This document shows positions 43,290 through 53,324 of a stretch of DNA of 64,000 nucleotides, piece after piece (position 1 is the stretch's first letter; every line of letters begins with the position of its first letter). The notes under the pieces are model-generated. The model worked only from the letters and a program-made list of their open reading frames with translations. It was not told the origin of the DNA and ran no database searches. This DNA comes from Adiantum capillus-veneris (lineage: Eukaryota > Streptophyta > Polypodiopsida > Polypodiales > Pteridaceae), in the NCBI GenBank assembly GCA_014529385.2, contig CM043947.1:121904891-121968890 (forward strand). Reading direction: 5' to 3'. The position numbers and the translations under genes are program-made.

Positions 43290-44351
43290 AGTAGTTTACT
43301 TTCCTAGGAAAAATTCGGCAGAGTTTCCCCTGTAAACTAACCTCTGAACCAATATGAACCTGTCAAATGAACCAAGAAAGCTTCAGATTCTGCAAAAATT
43401 TTGGCAAAGTCTCCTTTGTAAAATGGCTCTGGTGTACTAAAAACACACCAAAAAACAGCTCAAAAAACACTGTCTCTCTGACACTGTAAGCTGCGGGTAA
43501 ACCTGTCCTACACCTGTACTGTCTCTCACTGTCCTGTCTATAAGCATAGACTGCGATAATGCCTCAACGGTAGTAAAGCAAAGATGCAATCCCAACTGTC
43601 TAACTCACAGTCAATACATCCTAGCTGCCTATCTAAGGGTGCTCGAGGGATCGCTCCAAGACCTGTATCACCGAAAGGATCTCAACATTCGAGAATCCCC
43701 CAGCTCAATAAAACCTCACTCAACCCTCAACAAAGGCTGCAATAAATCTGACAGTACATAGACTTCCCACAAAGTCATACATCCACAAATTTCCCACTGT
43801 ATGCTGTAACCGCTGCGGCGGTTGTTTGCTGCGTGACTCACAGCCAGCAAACCCTCAACAGACATACATCATCTCTGACAATACATCCCATGTGGAAGTA
43901 CCTGCAATGTCAGGATGAAATCTGGAATATCAAGCAGCAAACACAAGCTACCTGATGAACTAGTGGATGTCGCCTACAGTCTGTGTGTAGATGCGCCCGT
44001 GTCGTATGTGACACGCCTCCAAGAACTGTGAGCCGTCCTTCGATGTGTAGACAGCCACAAATCAACACTCTAGGAGTGTCGATATCCTCAACACCTGCAG
44101 TCGTAGGCCGAAAACCCCAAATTTGCAGAGTCGGATCTGCACCCGTCAAGACCACGTAGTCGAATATGGCCTGCGCAGACCTTTGTCGAAGCCGAACGGT
44201 GGCCGAGATGACCTCATAATGAAATTCTGACAACACCGAGGCCTTCGGTCCTCACACAAGATTTGGGGCCGTGTCTTCGCCTGTCAAATTTCACTCCAAT
44301 CTGAGTTGGTGACTCTAGCCTCCTGCAGTGCTACCCCGAGCCTCGATCTGA
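43290..44351 (-). other. Untranslated leader of copia B1
   Basis: About 1.06 kb between primer site and gag. Frames within it (for example 108 codons at 44236-43910) lack known domains and are taken as leader DNA. Confidence 0.7.
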
Positions 44352-44363
44352 GCTCTGATACCA
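44352..44363 (-). promoter_or_regulatory. Primer-binding site of copia B1
   Basis: Minus-strand TGGTATCAGAGC, two bases from the LTR end; Met-tRNA primer. Confidence 0.95.
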
Positions 44364-44365
44364 GT

Positions 44366-44559
44366 TGAAGGAGTACGAGCGGAAGTGCGACGCGAGAGAG
44401 AGAGTGCGAGAAGAAGAGCACGACGATATGGTGAACTCGCTCTACTGTAATGTGTAGAGCATAGTGAGTTCTTATTAGGTTTTTACAAAAGAATATGTGT
44501 ACATACCTGGCGGCCTGCCCACTTACCTGGGCGACCACATTGGGCTTTATACCCCAACA
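44366..44559 (-). repeat. 5' LTR of copia B1
   Basis: 194 bp, near-identical to 39014-39205. Confidence 0.95.
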
Positions 44560-44564
44560 AAAAT

Positions 44565-44729
44565 TTGGTTTGCTGAAGATCTCACACCCACCCAACTCAA
44601 ACAGAAGAAGGCCGAACTCCAAAAGATGCAAGAAGCACACACATCAGGGAAATGGGCAGTTTATTGAGGAGGTAAAGCCATCATCCAGGAGTTCTAAACT
44701 CCCAAATCGGCTCCCTCCTCCTCACCTAC
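44565..44729 (+). pseudogene. LINE ORF1-like fragment, middle part
   Basis: Continues 38877-39013 after removal of B1: IWFAEDLTPTQLKQKKAELQ, then EAHTSGKWAVY, a stop TGA, then GGKAIIQEF, a stop TAA and a Pro/Ser-rich stretch that runs to the element C insertion point. The two stops show that it was or became non-coding. Confidence 0.55.
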
Positions 44730-44912
44730 TGAAGTGCGCGAGCAAGAGCGTGTGTGAGTGTGTGCAGCGATGGAGAAGAGAGGAGACCTTGTGTTTGCAG
44801 GGGCTAAAACTCACTCTCTACATGTGAACCCCTTATTCTATTACGTACATAATGAATAAGTATAGTGGGCAGGCACCTAGCCTAACCGTCCACATGGAGC
44901 TTTACCCCAACA
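44730..44912 (-). repeat. 3' LTR of element C
   Basis: 183 bp; lacks a ~9-bp GAAGAGGAG-type segment present in the other LTR and has several substitutions. Confidence 0.92.
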
Positions 44913-45043
44913 ACCTCCCACGTAAAGGCCAATGTGGCTATGAGATTGAAAAGAAAAGCGCACAAAACCTATGCAAGGCCATGACAAGTATGACCTCAAT
45001 CAACGCCCACTGGCTCACTGAATATGTGTGCATCCAGCTCTAA

Positions 45044-46572
45044 TCATAGAGAAAGTATAGAGTGGTCGACACCATACTCCTCACCAAAGCCGCACACATC
45101 CTGTAGGTATCTCACCATACGCTGCAAAGTGCCCCTGTGCTCAAGGCCAATGCCAGTCAACATTGCACGACTAACTGCTCCCAATGTAATTGCACCTACT
45201 ACAAATGCAATGTCGGGTCTCGAGATCAGTATCTCGTACATGAGACTCTTAAATGCTGATGCAATCCTGGCAGTATCTGCCAATTTGACCATCTCAGTTA
45301 AATCTGGCTCAGAACTCCACTCATGGAAATCACCCTCACACCCGAACTCCGATCCTTGGAATCCATCCTCGTGTCCATTGCATGTCACATGCATACCAAG
45401 AGCATATGTATGTCCTAAACCCTGTGTGGTAAGAGAAATGCCTAGCTCTAACTCACACACATCAGTGTCTAGCCTAAGCACATCCATGAATGACTGAATC
45501 ACTGCTGAATCCTCAACACTCAAGACATCCATATCCGTCATTGTATCCACAAATGACATACCCTGCTGCACAACTGGCTTAACGTGCTCACAAATTGGAA
45601 CATGATGGACCCTATCCGCAAAGGAGACATGCCTCGTCTCTCTGCATGGCGGCATACATACGAAGACTGTGCCGTCTTGTAAGTGACGTACTCGCATTGC
45701 ATGAATTGTGCCAACACTAGCACCTCTTGCTATGACTAGTTGTCCACGATGCAATCTGAAACTGTGCTCATCCAACACTACTTGGCATCCGCTGTCTCGT
45801 AACTGACTCACAGAGATCAAGCTTTGCGTCAGACTTGGCAAATGGCGTACATCGCACAACACGTATGATGCACCATTTAACAACAATATTCTGACATCTC
45901 CTGCACCAACTATATCATGCACTAAACCGTCAGCTAGACACACATGTCCAAGCATAACACTAGCATATGTGCTAAACCACTCACGACTCGGCATGACATG
46001 AAATATAGCACTCACATCTAGTATCCAATGCGAAGGTAATGTGTCGTCAAAAACTGACATAAGAAAGTCAAGAGTAAACATGGAAGTAAATTCAACATCT
46101 CCGTCATGCGTAACCACATACGCTACATCTGCTCCCACATCATCCAAAGTAATAGCATCCCTCTTGTGTTGTCTCCTGCGCTGTCTCATCCCCCGTAAAC
46201 AACACCTACGTACATGCCTTGTATGACCACAATGCCAACACACAACATCTCTATGTCTGCGAGATTGTCCTTTGACTGTAGGCATCTCTCTAGACTCATT
46301 TGTGCCAAAAGCATTGCACAGTCTTTGCCATAACTCTCTAGTTGTACATGCATCCAAACCGATGCGATAGACAGACTCACTAAGGTGTAACATGATCGTC
46401 GAACTTGCAAGCTCATCCAAGTCCTCCCAGCATCCATGCCCTGTAGTGGCAACACTTGGCCCAACTGAGTCAATGCATCATGCATACCTACTTTCCAATG
46501 CTCAAAGTTTGAACCATCAAGCTTTGTATGAAAAAGCACAAACCCTGACAATGATGTACATGCCAAATCCAT
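45044..46572 (-). CDS. Element C fused gag-protease-late pol polyprotein (internal deletion)
   Basis: The ATG at 46572-46570 opens MDLACTSLSGFVLFHTKLDG, then SNFEHWKVGMHDAL, a Gag start. A 1-bp frameshift near 46425 moves into a 458-codon frame (46420-45044) beginning DELASSTIMLHLSESVYRIG. That frame contains the zinc knuckle CWHCGHTRHVRRCC (residues 61-74). A protease-like region follows (HWILDVSAIFHVMPS, residues 131-145), where the catalytic DSGA is DVSA: Asp is kept but the Ser-Gly is altered. Next come the LADGLVHDIVGAGDVRI and RHLPSLTQSLISVSQL fold residues. After about residue 370 it jumps to SLMYEILISRPDIAFVVGAI, the region between RT and RNase H, and stops. Integrase and RT core are deleted without breaking the frame. 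Whether it is expressed is unknown. Confidence 0.75.
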
Positions 46573-48103
46573 GGCGATAACCTGTGACAAGACCAAGCAC
46601 AAATCGATCAACTGACAATAGCCAAAGCTTGGCTAACTCATACACCAAGTATTGTCAAAATACAACATAAGCTGGCATAAGCTGGCTAAGAGAAGTGTCA
46701 ACAAATATGGCAATCAATGTAATGAAAAAGTGAGAAAAACCATTCAAATGATGCCAAAAAACCCGCTCTAATCCAAGAGCACTATGTGGTAATTGATGAA
46801 ACTATCATCGACAATCTCCCTCTAGAAGAGATTACCACATGTATGTCAAATGACATAATCCGATGAGCAAACACTCTCACAATGCAATGCCAAAACACTA
46901 TGGCAAAGCAACCAATGAGTGCCAAATGGAATCAAAACATGATTGCAAACCATGTGCATAAACAAATAAACTCGTAAGAAAAATCCCGTAAAGTTTCGGT
47001 AGTATTTGTCTATCTAACCATAATAATTATACATGCCATAAACATGCTCAAAGCCATGAGCAAATCGTGCATAAAATCCGCACTCAAGCATACATGAGCT
47101 GCCCCAAAGTCTCAACTCTTTAAACTTGGAAAACAATCTTGTAATCCGAAACACAAAGTGCATCAACCGCACTCTACAAGCGAGGCATATACTAGCATAA
47201 ACTTGGATGCAAACCAACCAAAATATGACACAAATTGATGCTCAAAACAACTGAAAATCAGCCCACATATACCATTGCAAGGCGAAGAATATCATCCGCC
47301 GTTGAAAAGCACACATCATGCATCCACATGGCAATGTAAACGAGCATCAAGCATGTACCAAATGTGTAGCAAATGAGCATCCAAATCACCTGAAAATTCA
47401 GCTCACAATCATGCAAAAAATGCTTGCAAAACTCTCTGCAAATCCGTGCACTACACTTTCCGAGGTATGCTCAATCGCATAAATCAATGCACATAACCTG
47501 TGATGAATCCGCTCTCGGACCTAAGAGTCCACAAGAATGCATACATCCACAAAGTGTTCTCAACATATGCGTATAAATTTGTTGAAAATCTCAACCCACA
47601 CTCTCTTCATTGAGAGCAAAACATCAATGCACAATAAAAGAATGACAAAGCTCAATCCGAGCTCTCTGAATGTAGCAAATCACCACAATACGCATACATA
47701 ATCTTCAACTTTCCGAATACCCTGCAGTCGGTCAGCCCATATCTCCCAAACTCTTCAGAATTTGCAGAAACTTTCTTCTGCAAAGTTGTAGACCCTGCAA
47801 CAACGTTTGGGAATCGCGGGAATGGACCTGAAATGTGCTTTTTCTATAGGTTGAAATAGATCTGTAAAAAACATGCAGCTATGTATCCTAGATGTGCAAG
47901 CAGTCTGAGTGACATATCTCAAAATTGGTGAAGATTTTCTTTTGCAAAGTTGAAGAGGACAAAAAACCGATCAGGGAATGCAGGAACTGGCTTGAATGAA
48001 GACGTTTTGGTAGGCCAAAATAGATCTACAAAAACGTGCTGCAATTTTTGCTACTTCTCTGTCTGCTTCCCCGCTGAGCTCCAATGATGCTCCCAATCCC
48101 TGA
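46573..48103 (-). other. Long untranslated leader of element C
   Basis: About 1.5 kb between primer site and gag ATG. It is rich in CAAATC, GCAAA and ATGCAT words and has only short frames, so it is interpreted as leader with packaging signals. Confidence 0.6.
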
Positions 48104-48115
48104 GCTCTGATACCA
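48104..48115 (-). promoter_or_regulatory. Primer-binding site of element C
   Basis: Minus-strand TGGTATCAGAGC two bases from the LTR; Met-tRNA primer. Confidence 0.95.
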
Positions 48116-48117
48116 GT

Positions 48118-48309
48118 TGAAGTGCGTGAGCGAGAGCGTGTGTGAGTGTGTGCAGCGATGGAGAAGAGAGGAGAAGAGGAGACCTTGAGTTTGCAGGGGC
48201 TAAAACTCACTCTCTACATGTGAGCCTCCTTATTCTATTATGTACATAATGAATAAGTATAGTGGATAGGCACCTGGCCTAACCGGCCACATGGGGCTTT
48301 ACCCCAACA
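48118..48309 (-). repeat. 5' LTR of element C
   Basis: 192 bp, minus strand TGTTGGGGTAAAGC...CACTTCA. Confidence 0.93.
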
Positions 48310-48314
48310 CCTAC

Positions 48315-48809
48315 CTCATCTTATGTTTTTGTTCATCCCACCTTATCTGTTTGTTCCACCCCTCGATGGACCCATGCCCCACATGGCACGAAGAGCCATC
48401 TCTTTGATGCGCACAAGGTCACATATGCTCAAAATAGAAACAAAGGGCTGGCTGAAAATTGATGCTTCTAAACGGATATGCACATCATGTACAATGCAAG
48501 CTCCCGAAGATGAAGCACATGTGACATTGGAATGCCCAGAATACGCTCACATCCGGGCTAATTTTCAACCACTTCTAAGCGGTTGCTCTACCTTTGCGGA
48601 CCTATTATCCAAGACAGACCCCTCCCCTACAACTCTCGGAACATACCTCACCCGCATACTTGAGCATCAAAAGACACTCATAGGAACACAAAAAGAGAAT
48701 AACACACACCACACCATACACCCCCGTGAGGGGAGACTATGTATCACTTTGAGGTCCCATGGGTCATTTCTGGGCCCCTGCGGACGTTAATACCAAATCA
48801 AATCAAATC
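48315..48809 (+). pseudogene. LINE ORF2 C-terminal zinc-binding region and 3' tail
   Basis: An open frame runs from about 48323 to a TAA at 48788-48790. From about 48383 it reads RAISLMRTRSHMLKIETKGW, then RICTSCTMQAPEDEAHVTLE and CPEYAHIRANFQPLL. C-x2-C followed by EDEAH...L.CP.Y..IR is the zinc knuckle that ends LINE ORF2 proteins and promotes target-primed reverse transcription. The stop is followed within 10 bp by repeated AAATC, so the 3' UTR is nearly absent. It is the right end of the LINE split by B1 and C. No RT precedes it. Confidence 0.7.
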
Positions 48810-49280
48810 TCTCTCTCTCTCTCTCGCAATTAACTAAAAATTTTGCAACTAAGCACCATTGCAATGTATGTCATGATATGCATTCATGGAGATGATTTTC
48901 TAGTTGTTCTCGTGTACGGAGTTAAGAAACTGGCCTTGAAGAATCTCCAAGTGCAAAGACCACTCCAATGCACCATGGAGGAATTTGGGAATTCCACCTC
49001 AAGGGGAGGAAATTTAAGCATGTTTTCACTTTTTTGCATCTTAGGATTTGCACTTGTTTCGATAAAGATCAAGACAAATCTATGGCAACATTGACATCAT
49101 TGGCACCAGCAAGGTGTGGCTAGAAGACTCCAAGAATGGAATGAAGAAAAGGGGGAAGGACAAGCGTGGTTCACGAATCAAAGACGAAGATTGTAGCCTC
49201 TCTATTTTGAGGGGAGTGCCATCCTTAGTGGATAAAGAATCTTCAATGTATTGTCCTAGTCCAAACCTCAAGGGGAGGAT
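48810..49280 (+). other. Body remnant of family D LTR element
   Basis: No intact coding domain. CTCAAGGGGAGG occurs twice (about 49011 and 49268); the second is the polypurine tract directly before the LTR. A GA/CT run at 48810-48825 separates it from the LINE. Confidence 0.5.
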
Positions 49281-49610
49281 TGTGGGGTATGAGCTTTGTC
49301 CTAGAGTCACTAGAGTGTGAGTGAATGAGAGAACATTGGAATTATCCCACATGTAATGGTGCAAGGTTGTAGAGCTACTTAAAGCTCCTTTCATTAATTA
49401 AAAAAGCCATTCCAAGTTTGCATTACGTCTCTCTTATCTTTGGTGAGCTTGTGATGGGTTAGCAAACTACTCAAGATTGTGTTTATGAGTTCAAGTTAAT
49501 CTGCCTTGGAACTTGATTTGCTTGAGTAACAATCTAGCCTACACACACTCACTTTTGTGCATTATGTTTGTCTTCCATACACCCTAGCTAGCATGATCCC
49601 ATTCCCATCA
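49281..49610 (+). repeat. Family D 3' LTR
   Basis: 330 bp, starting TGTGGGGTATGAGC after the purine tract AAGGGGAGGAT and ending CCATTCCCATCA. It matches, inverted, the 5' LTR at 36752-37087. No primer site follows it, so it is a 3' LTR or a solo-like remnant. Confidence 0.82.
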
Positions 49611-49647
49611 TGTGCGAGAGAGCAAGGGACATATTAAGGGAGGGGAG

Positions 49648-49700
49648 AGAGAGAGAGAGAGAGAGAGAGTTTAGAGAAACCAGGGCTAATAATGACAGTA

Positions 49701-49735
<35 letters not shown>

Positions 49736-49857
49736 GTGCTTTTTTGCAGGTTTGTAGAAAAAGGAGACCGCAGGTGAGCCAGAAGAGAGGTGATGGAAAT
49801 CAAAATCAAGATGGATTTGCATGCAATGCAAGGGCTAGTATGGTGCTCAACACCATG

Positions 49858-49892
<35 letters not shown>
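49648..49892. repeat. Microsatellite cluster: (GA)n, (GT)n, (GA)n
   Basis: GA repeats at about 49649-49670, about 16 GT units at 49702-49733, and about 17 GA units at 49858-49891, within 250 bp of the family D LTR end. Confidence 0.95.
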
Positions 49893-49893
<1 letters not shown>

Positions 49894-50000
49894 ACATTGA
49901 AAACTATTGTTGACAAAGGACAGTGAGTGGTAAGGTCCACCGATGCAAAGACGGGTTTTTAAGGGGTTCCATGCAAAACCATCATGCGCTCTTAGTGGAA

Positions 50001-50182
50001 GTGTGCAAGGGGATGGAAAGAGTATGTGATCAGAGAAACATCCCTTCATGCAGACACATATGCCAAGCTTGTGTAATCTTAGTGATCCGAAGTGTGTGAG
50101 GGGATGGAAAGAGTATGTGATAAGAGAAAGATCCCTTCACGCAAGCACATGTACTCCAAGATTGTATGAGGTAATCTTAGTG
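50001..50182. repeat. 91-bp tandem duplication
   Basis: GGGGATGGAAAGAGTATGTG and its context recur at 50001 and 50092 with about 85-90% identity. Non-coding. Confidence 0.85.
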
Positions 50183-50331
50183 GCGAGAGGGGGCGAGATC
50201 CCAATTTTTCATTATAAGGGGGTGTTCATACAAAGTGGTGTTTGTGTGGCCCACCTTCCATACTTGCACTAGGCTAGGCGTTCCACAATTGGGGGCTCTA
50301 GTCCCCATCAAGGACTGAGTGCTCACCATTC

Positions 50332-50368
50332 AGGAGGTACTTGCCATTTAGAATGGCAAGTACGTCCT
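50332..50368. repeat. Near-perfect hairpin (inverted repeat)
   Basis: GTACTTGCCAT and ATGGCAAGTAC form an 11-bp perfect stem around the loop TTAGA, extended by AGGA/TCCT past one mismatch. It lies in otherwise featureless DNA. Confidence 0.85.
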
Positions 50369-51168
50369 AACTTGCACAACAATTGCAAGATAGTTTTTAG
50401 TAAGCCTCCATAACCAAAACCTTATAAACCCATTATTGTAGAAGACTTTGACCAACCTCTGACTATCCATGCTAGCTTGCAATGGGGGAATAGTTTCTAT
50501 ATATGATTGGTTTGGTGTGATGACATGATACCCTTTCGAGCCCATCGTGAAGGATGATTGGTGCTCTTGTGTATGATTTAGCAACATGTATAGAGATTGT
50601 TTTCTCCTTGTCTAGCTAAGACCATATGAATTGTAATATTAAGATATTCATGCTCGAGGAGGAATTCTTTACAGCCATCTTATGACAAAGGATGTATCAC
50701 TTGCATCACTGACCAAGGAAAGGAGTAAATGATTTTCATGTGAGGAAGAAATTATGATGGCGACTATTGACCCAAAAGATTTCATCAAAACACCTGAATG
50801 GGTACCTCAAATGGGCTGGAGCTATTCTGTTGATGGGGCCTTCTAGAAGGTTCTTCATGTCTTGTATTCAAAAGAATGTAAGTACAGATTGCACAGGTAA
50901 GACCCATTGGTTCACTCTATTTGACATCTAGGTAACATCACATGTGCATGAAGCTAAAATCAAGGAAGTTTTTTTGCTTCTAAAAATGGTCAATTGATCA
51001 CAAAATTGTGCAAATCTCTTTTGCACACAAAACCAGGACCTACAGTGTTGTTGGTGTGTAGCTCGGTTGACATTCCAATTAGTATAGTTGTCAATTCAAT
51101 GAAAAAAAGCTTTTCTTTGAAAAAACTAGTATCTTCTTATGGTTTTTTCGATCCCACCTCACCCTCAA
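50369..51168. other. No recognisable gene
   Basis: Unassigned DNA up to the family A composite. Only short unrelated frames. Confidence 0.45.
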
Positions 51169-51395
51169 TGTTGGAATTAGGGTTGCAAGGAAACGCACAC
51201 AGCTTGGAGAAGACGAAGGAAGCTCAAGGCACACAATAGAGAGTGTGTTACTTAGAGTGCAATGGAAAGATAGATAGCCCTAGAATGATGGGCGTATATA
51301 CAATGCACGGGGGAAAAAACCTCCTAACGAGGGAAAAAATGCCCTAGTAGTCCTAGTGCGTTCACACACATCACTACCACACGTATATGGTAACA
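51169..51395 (-). repeat. LTR of copia A3 (3' LTR, minus strand)
   Basis: 227 bp; preceded on the minus strand by the purine tract AGGGGGGAT then T. Matches the family A LTR throughout. Confidence 0.93.
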
Positions 51396-51470
51396 AATCC
51401 CCCCTAGAGTGATGCGGCAAACGAGAGCTGACACATGAGTAAAGGGAAGTGCCATGCCCTGAGGACATGA

Positions 51471-53320
51471 TCAATCCACAAAGGGGAGTAAGCCCAAAGT
51501 TTTGCGAAAAGCTTTGAGCTTCATGAGATAATGCCTTTGTGAAAAGATGTGCAAGGTTGTCCTGTGTTGGCACATAATTCAAGTTGATTTCTCCTGCTGA
51601 GAGCCTCTCCCTGATATAGTGGTAATGCACCTCAATGTGCTTTGTGCGAGCATGAAAAACTGGGTTCCTTGCAACTACCAATGCGCTCTGACTGTCAGTG
51701 TAGATAGTTTTGGCAGTGTCCTATCCAACACCCAAATAAGCCATAAGGCGTCTGAGCCATACACACTCAACCGTAGCTGTGAATACTGCCCTGTACTCAG
51801 CCTCACAACTAGAAGTGGCCACGGTAGGTTGATTCTTGCTCAACCATGATTTCCATGAACTGCCAAGCATGAAACAAAAACCACTTGTGGACACTCGCGT
51901 GTCAAAACAACCAGCCCAATCTGAGTCCGAAAAAGCATATAGGTCTGGCGACAATGATCCCCCCTTGGGATAAAACAAGACAAGATGTAAAGTGCCACTA
52001 AGGTAGTGGAAAATCCTCTTGACAGCCAATCAATGCTTAGACCCTGGGCTATGCATAAATCTGTTGACATGTGAGACTGCAAACTAAATATCCAGCCTCG
52101 TGTTGCATACATAAATGAGGCATCCAACAGCAGTTTGGTAAAGAGTGACATCTACAGGATCACCAGCATCATGAAGACTCAATTTCAAACCTGTTTCCAT
52201 GGGAGAGGCAATAGTTTTGCAATCCTCAAGTCCAAACTTACATAGCAATGTCTCTATGTAACTTTTCTGATACAAGGCAATACCACCATCACACTGATTA
52301 AACTGTATACCCAAGTAATGATACAACATCCCCAAATCTTTCATCTTGAAAGTAGCATTCAAGTCAGCCTTAAATTCAGCAATATGTCTCTCATTTGGTC
52401 CAGTGATCAACAAATCATCGACATAAAGAACCACAATGAGAAGTACATCACTCTCACGCTTTACATACAATGTGCTTTCTATTGGACTGTTATGATAGCC
52501 TTATTTGACCAAATTAGTGTCAGCTTTCTCATACCAAGATTGCTTCAACCCATACAAAGCCTTCTTACATCTGCACACTTTGTCCTCTTGTCCTTTCCTT
52601 GACAAAACCACGAGGCTGTGTTACATAAACTTCCTCAATATATGTCACCATTCAAGAAAGCAGTAACAATGTCTGATTGATGTACTTCCCAACCAAAATG
52701 AGCTGCCAATGCACATAGAAAACGCACAGTAGTCATACGACAAGTGGGAGCAAAAGTCTCTTCATAATCTATGCCTTTTTGCTGTGCATAACCCTTTGCA
52801 ACAAGTCTAGGCTTATGGTGATGGATCTCACCATCCAGCTTGCGTTTCAATTTGTAAACCCACTTCGTACCAATGGCTTTTTTGCTACGAGGCAAATCAT
52901 ATAAACTCCATGTGTCATTTTCTATGAGTGCATCATATTCTGATTGCATGGCAGCCATCCAATTTTTTGAATTATGTGCTTCATCAAAAGACAGAGGTTC
53001 CTCAACATCATGTAAGCTAGACACAACCAAAGCATAACAATTTGATGCATAAGATGCATGGCGAGAGCCTGAACGGGTACGACTAGATAAAGGTGCATAC
53101 AATTTACTGTCATGAAATGTATGCACCAGCCATTTTGGCATACCTCTAGCCTGCTCATTTTCAGCCCTTTCCTCATCAAGTACATCATGTACATTTGCAT
53201 CAGTAATAGGCTGATCTATAACATTGTTTGAAACCCCCATAGGCTGTACATTTGCCTCATTGGAATTTACATTCGAACTTCCACCACTGAAAAGAGGCAA
53301 AAAGTGTCATAAAGTCATGT
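51471..53320 (-). pseudogene. Copia A3 reverse transcriptase and RNase H, broken
   Basis: From the right: RT start (NWMAAMQSEYDALIENDTW, GTKWVYKLKRK, DYEETFAPTCRMTTVRFLCA) open to about 52635, where an inserted base shifts the frame. A short damaged stretch follows, then YVDDLLITGPNERHIAEF within 52470-52084 and a TAG just after NTRLDI. RNase H follows in another frame (DSDWAGCFDTRVSTSGF, SCEAEYRA), with a further break near 51720. All motifs of family A are present, but at least four lesions separate them. Confidence 0.9.
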
Positions 53321-53324
53321 GAGC

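Larger units (their letters stand above)
39014..44559 (-). mobile_element. Ty1/copia retrotransposon B1, complete and young
   Basis: A 5546-bp element with perfect target duplication AAAAT (39009-39013 and 44560-44564). The LTRs of 192 and 194 bp differ by only three substitutions and one 2-bp indel. It has a primer site, leader, gag-protease-integrase, RT-RNase H and polypurine tract (AAGTGGGAGGT on the minus strand, 39216-39206). One nonsense codon and one or more frameshifts are the only obvious lesions. It inserted into a LINE ORF1 fragment. Confidence 0.95.
44730..48309 (-). mobile_element. Non-autonomous Ty1/copia element C with perfect target duplication
   Basis: A 3580-bp element with LTRs 44730-44912 and 48118-48309, a primer site and a polypurine tract (minus ACGTGGGAGGT). 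Flanking CCTAC occurs at 44725-44729 and 48310-48314. Its LTR starts TGTTGGGGTAAAGC, related to family B. Integrase and most of the RT are absent, yet gag, protease and a late pol segment are joined in one open frame. Mobilisation would need proteins supplied in trans, perhaps by B-type elements. Confidence 0.92.
38780..48809 (+). mobile_element. LINE-derived element interrupted by copia B1 and C
   Basis: Removing B1 with one AAAAT and C with one CCTAC restores a continuous host sequence: 38780-39013, 44565-44729 and 48315-48809. It encodes an ORF1-like piece first and an ORF2 zinc-binding tail last, and ends in repeated AAATC (48795-48809), a LINE-like 3' tail. ORF2 endonuclease and RT are missing, so the host was already an internally deleted, non-autonomous copy before the insertions. 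Confidence 0.65.

Noticed and set aside
43910-44236. 108-codon minus-strand frame
   Set aside because: Lies in the leader of copia B1 between primer site and gag. No known domain.
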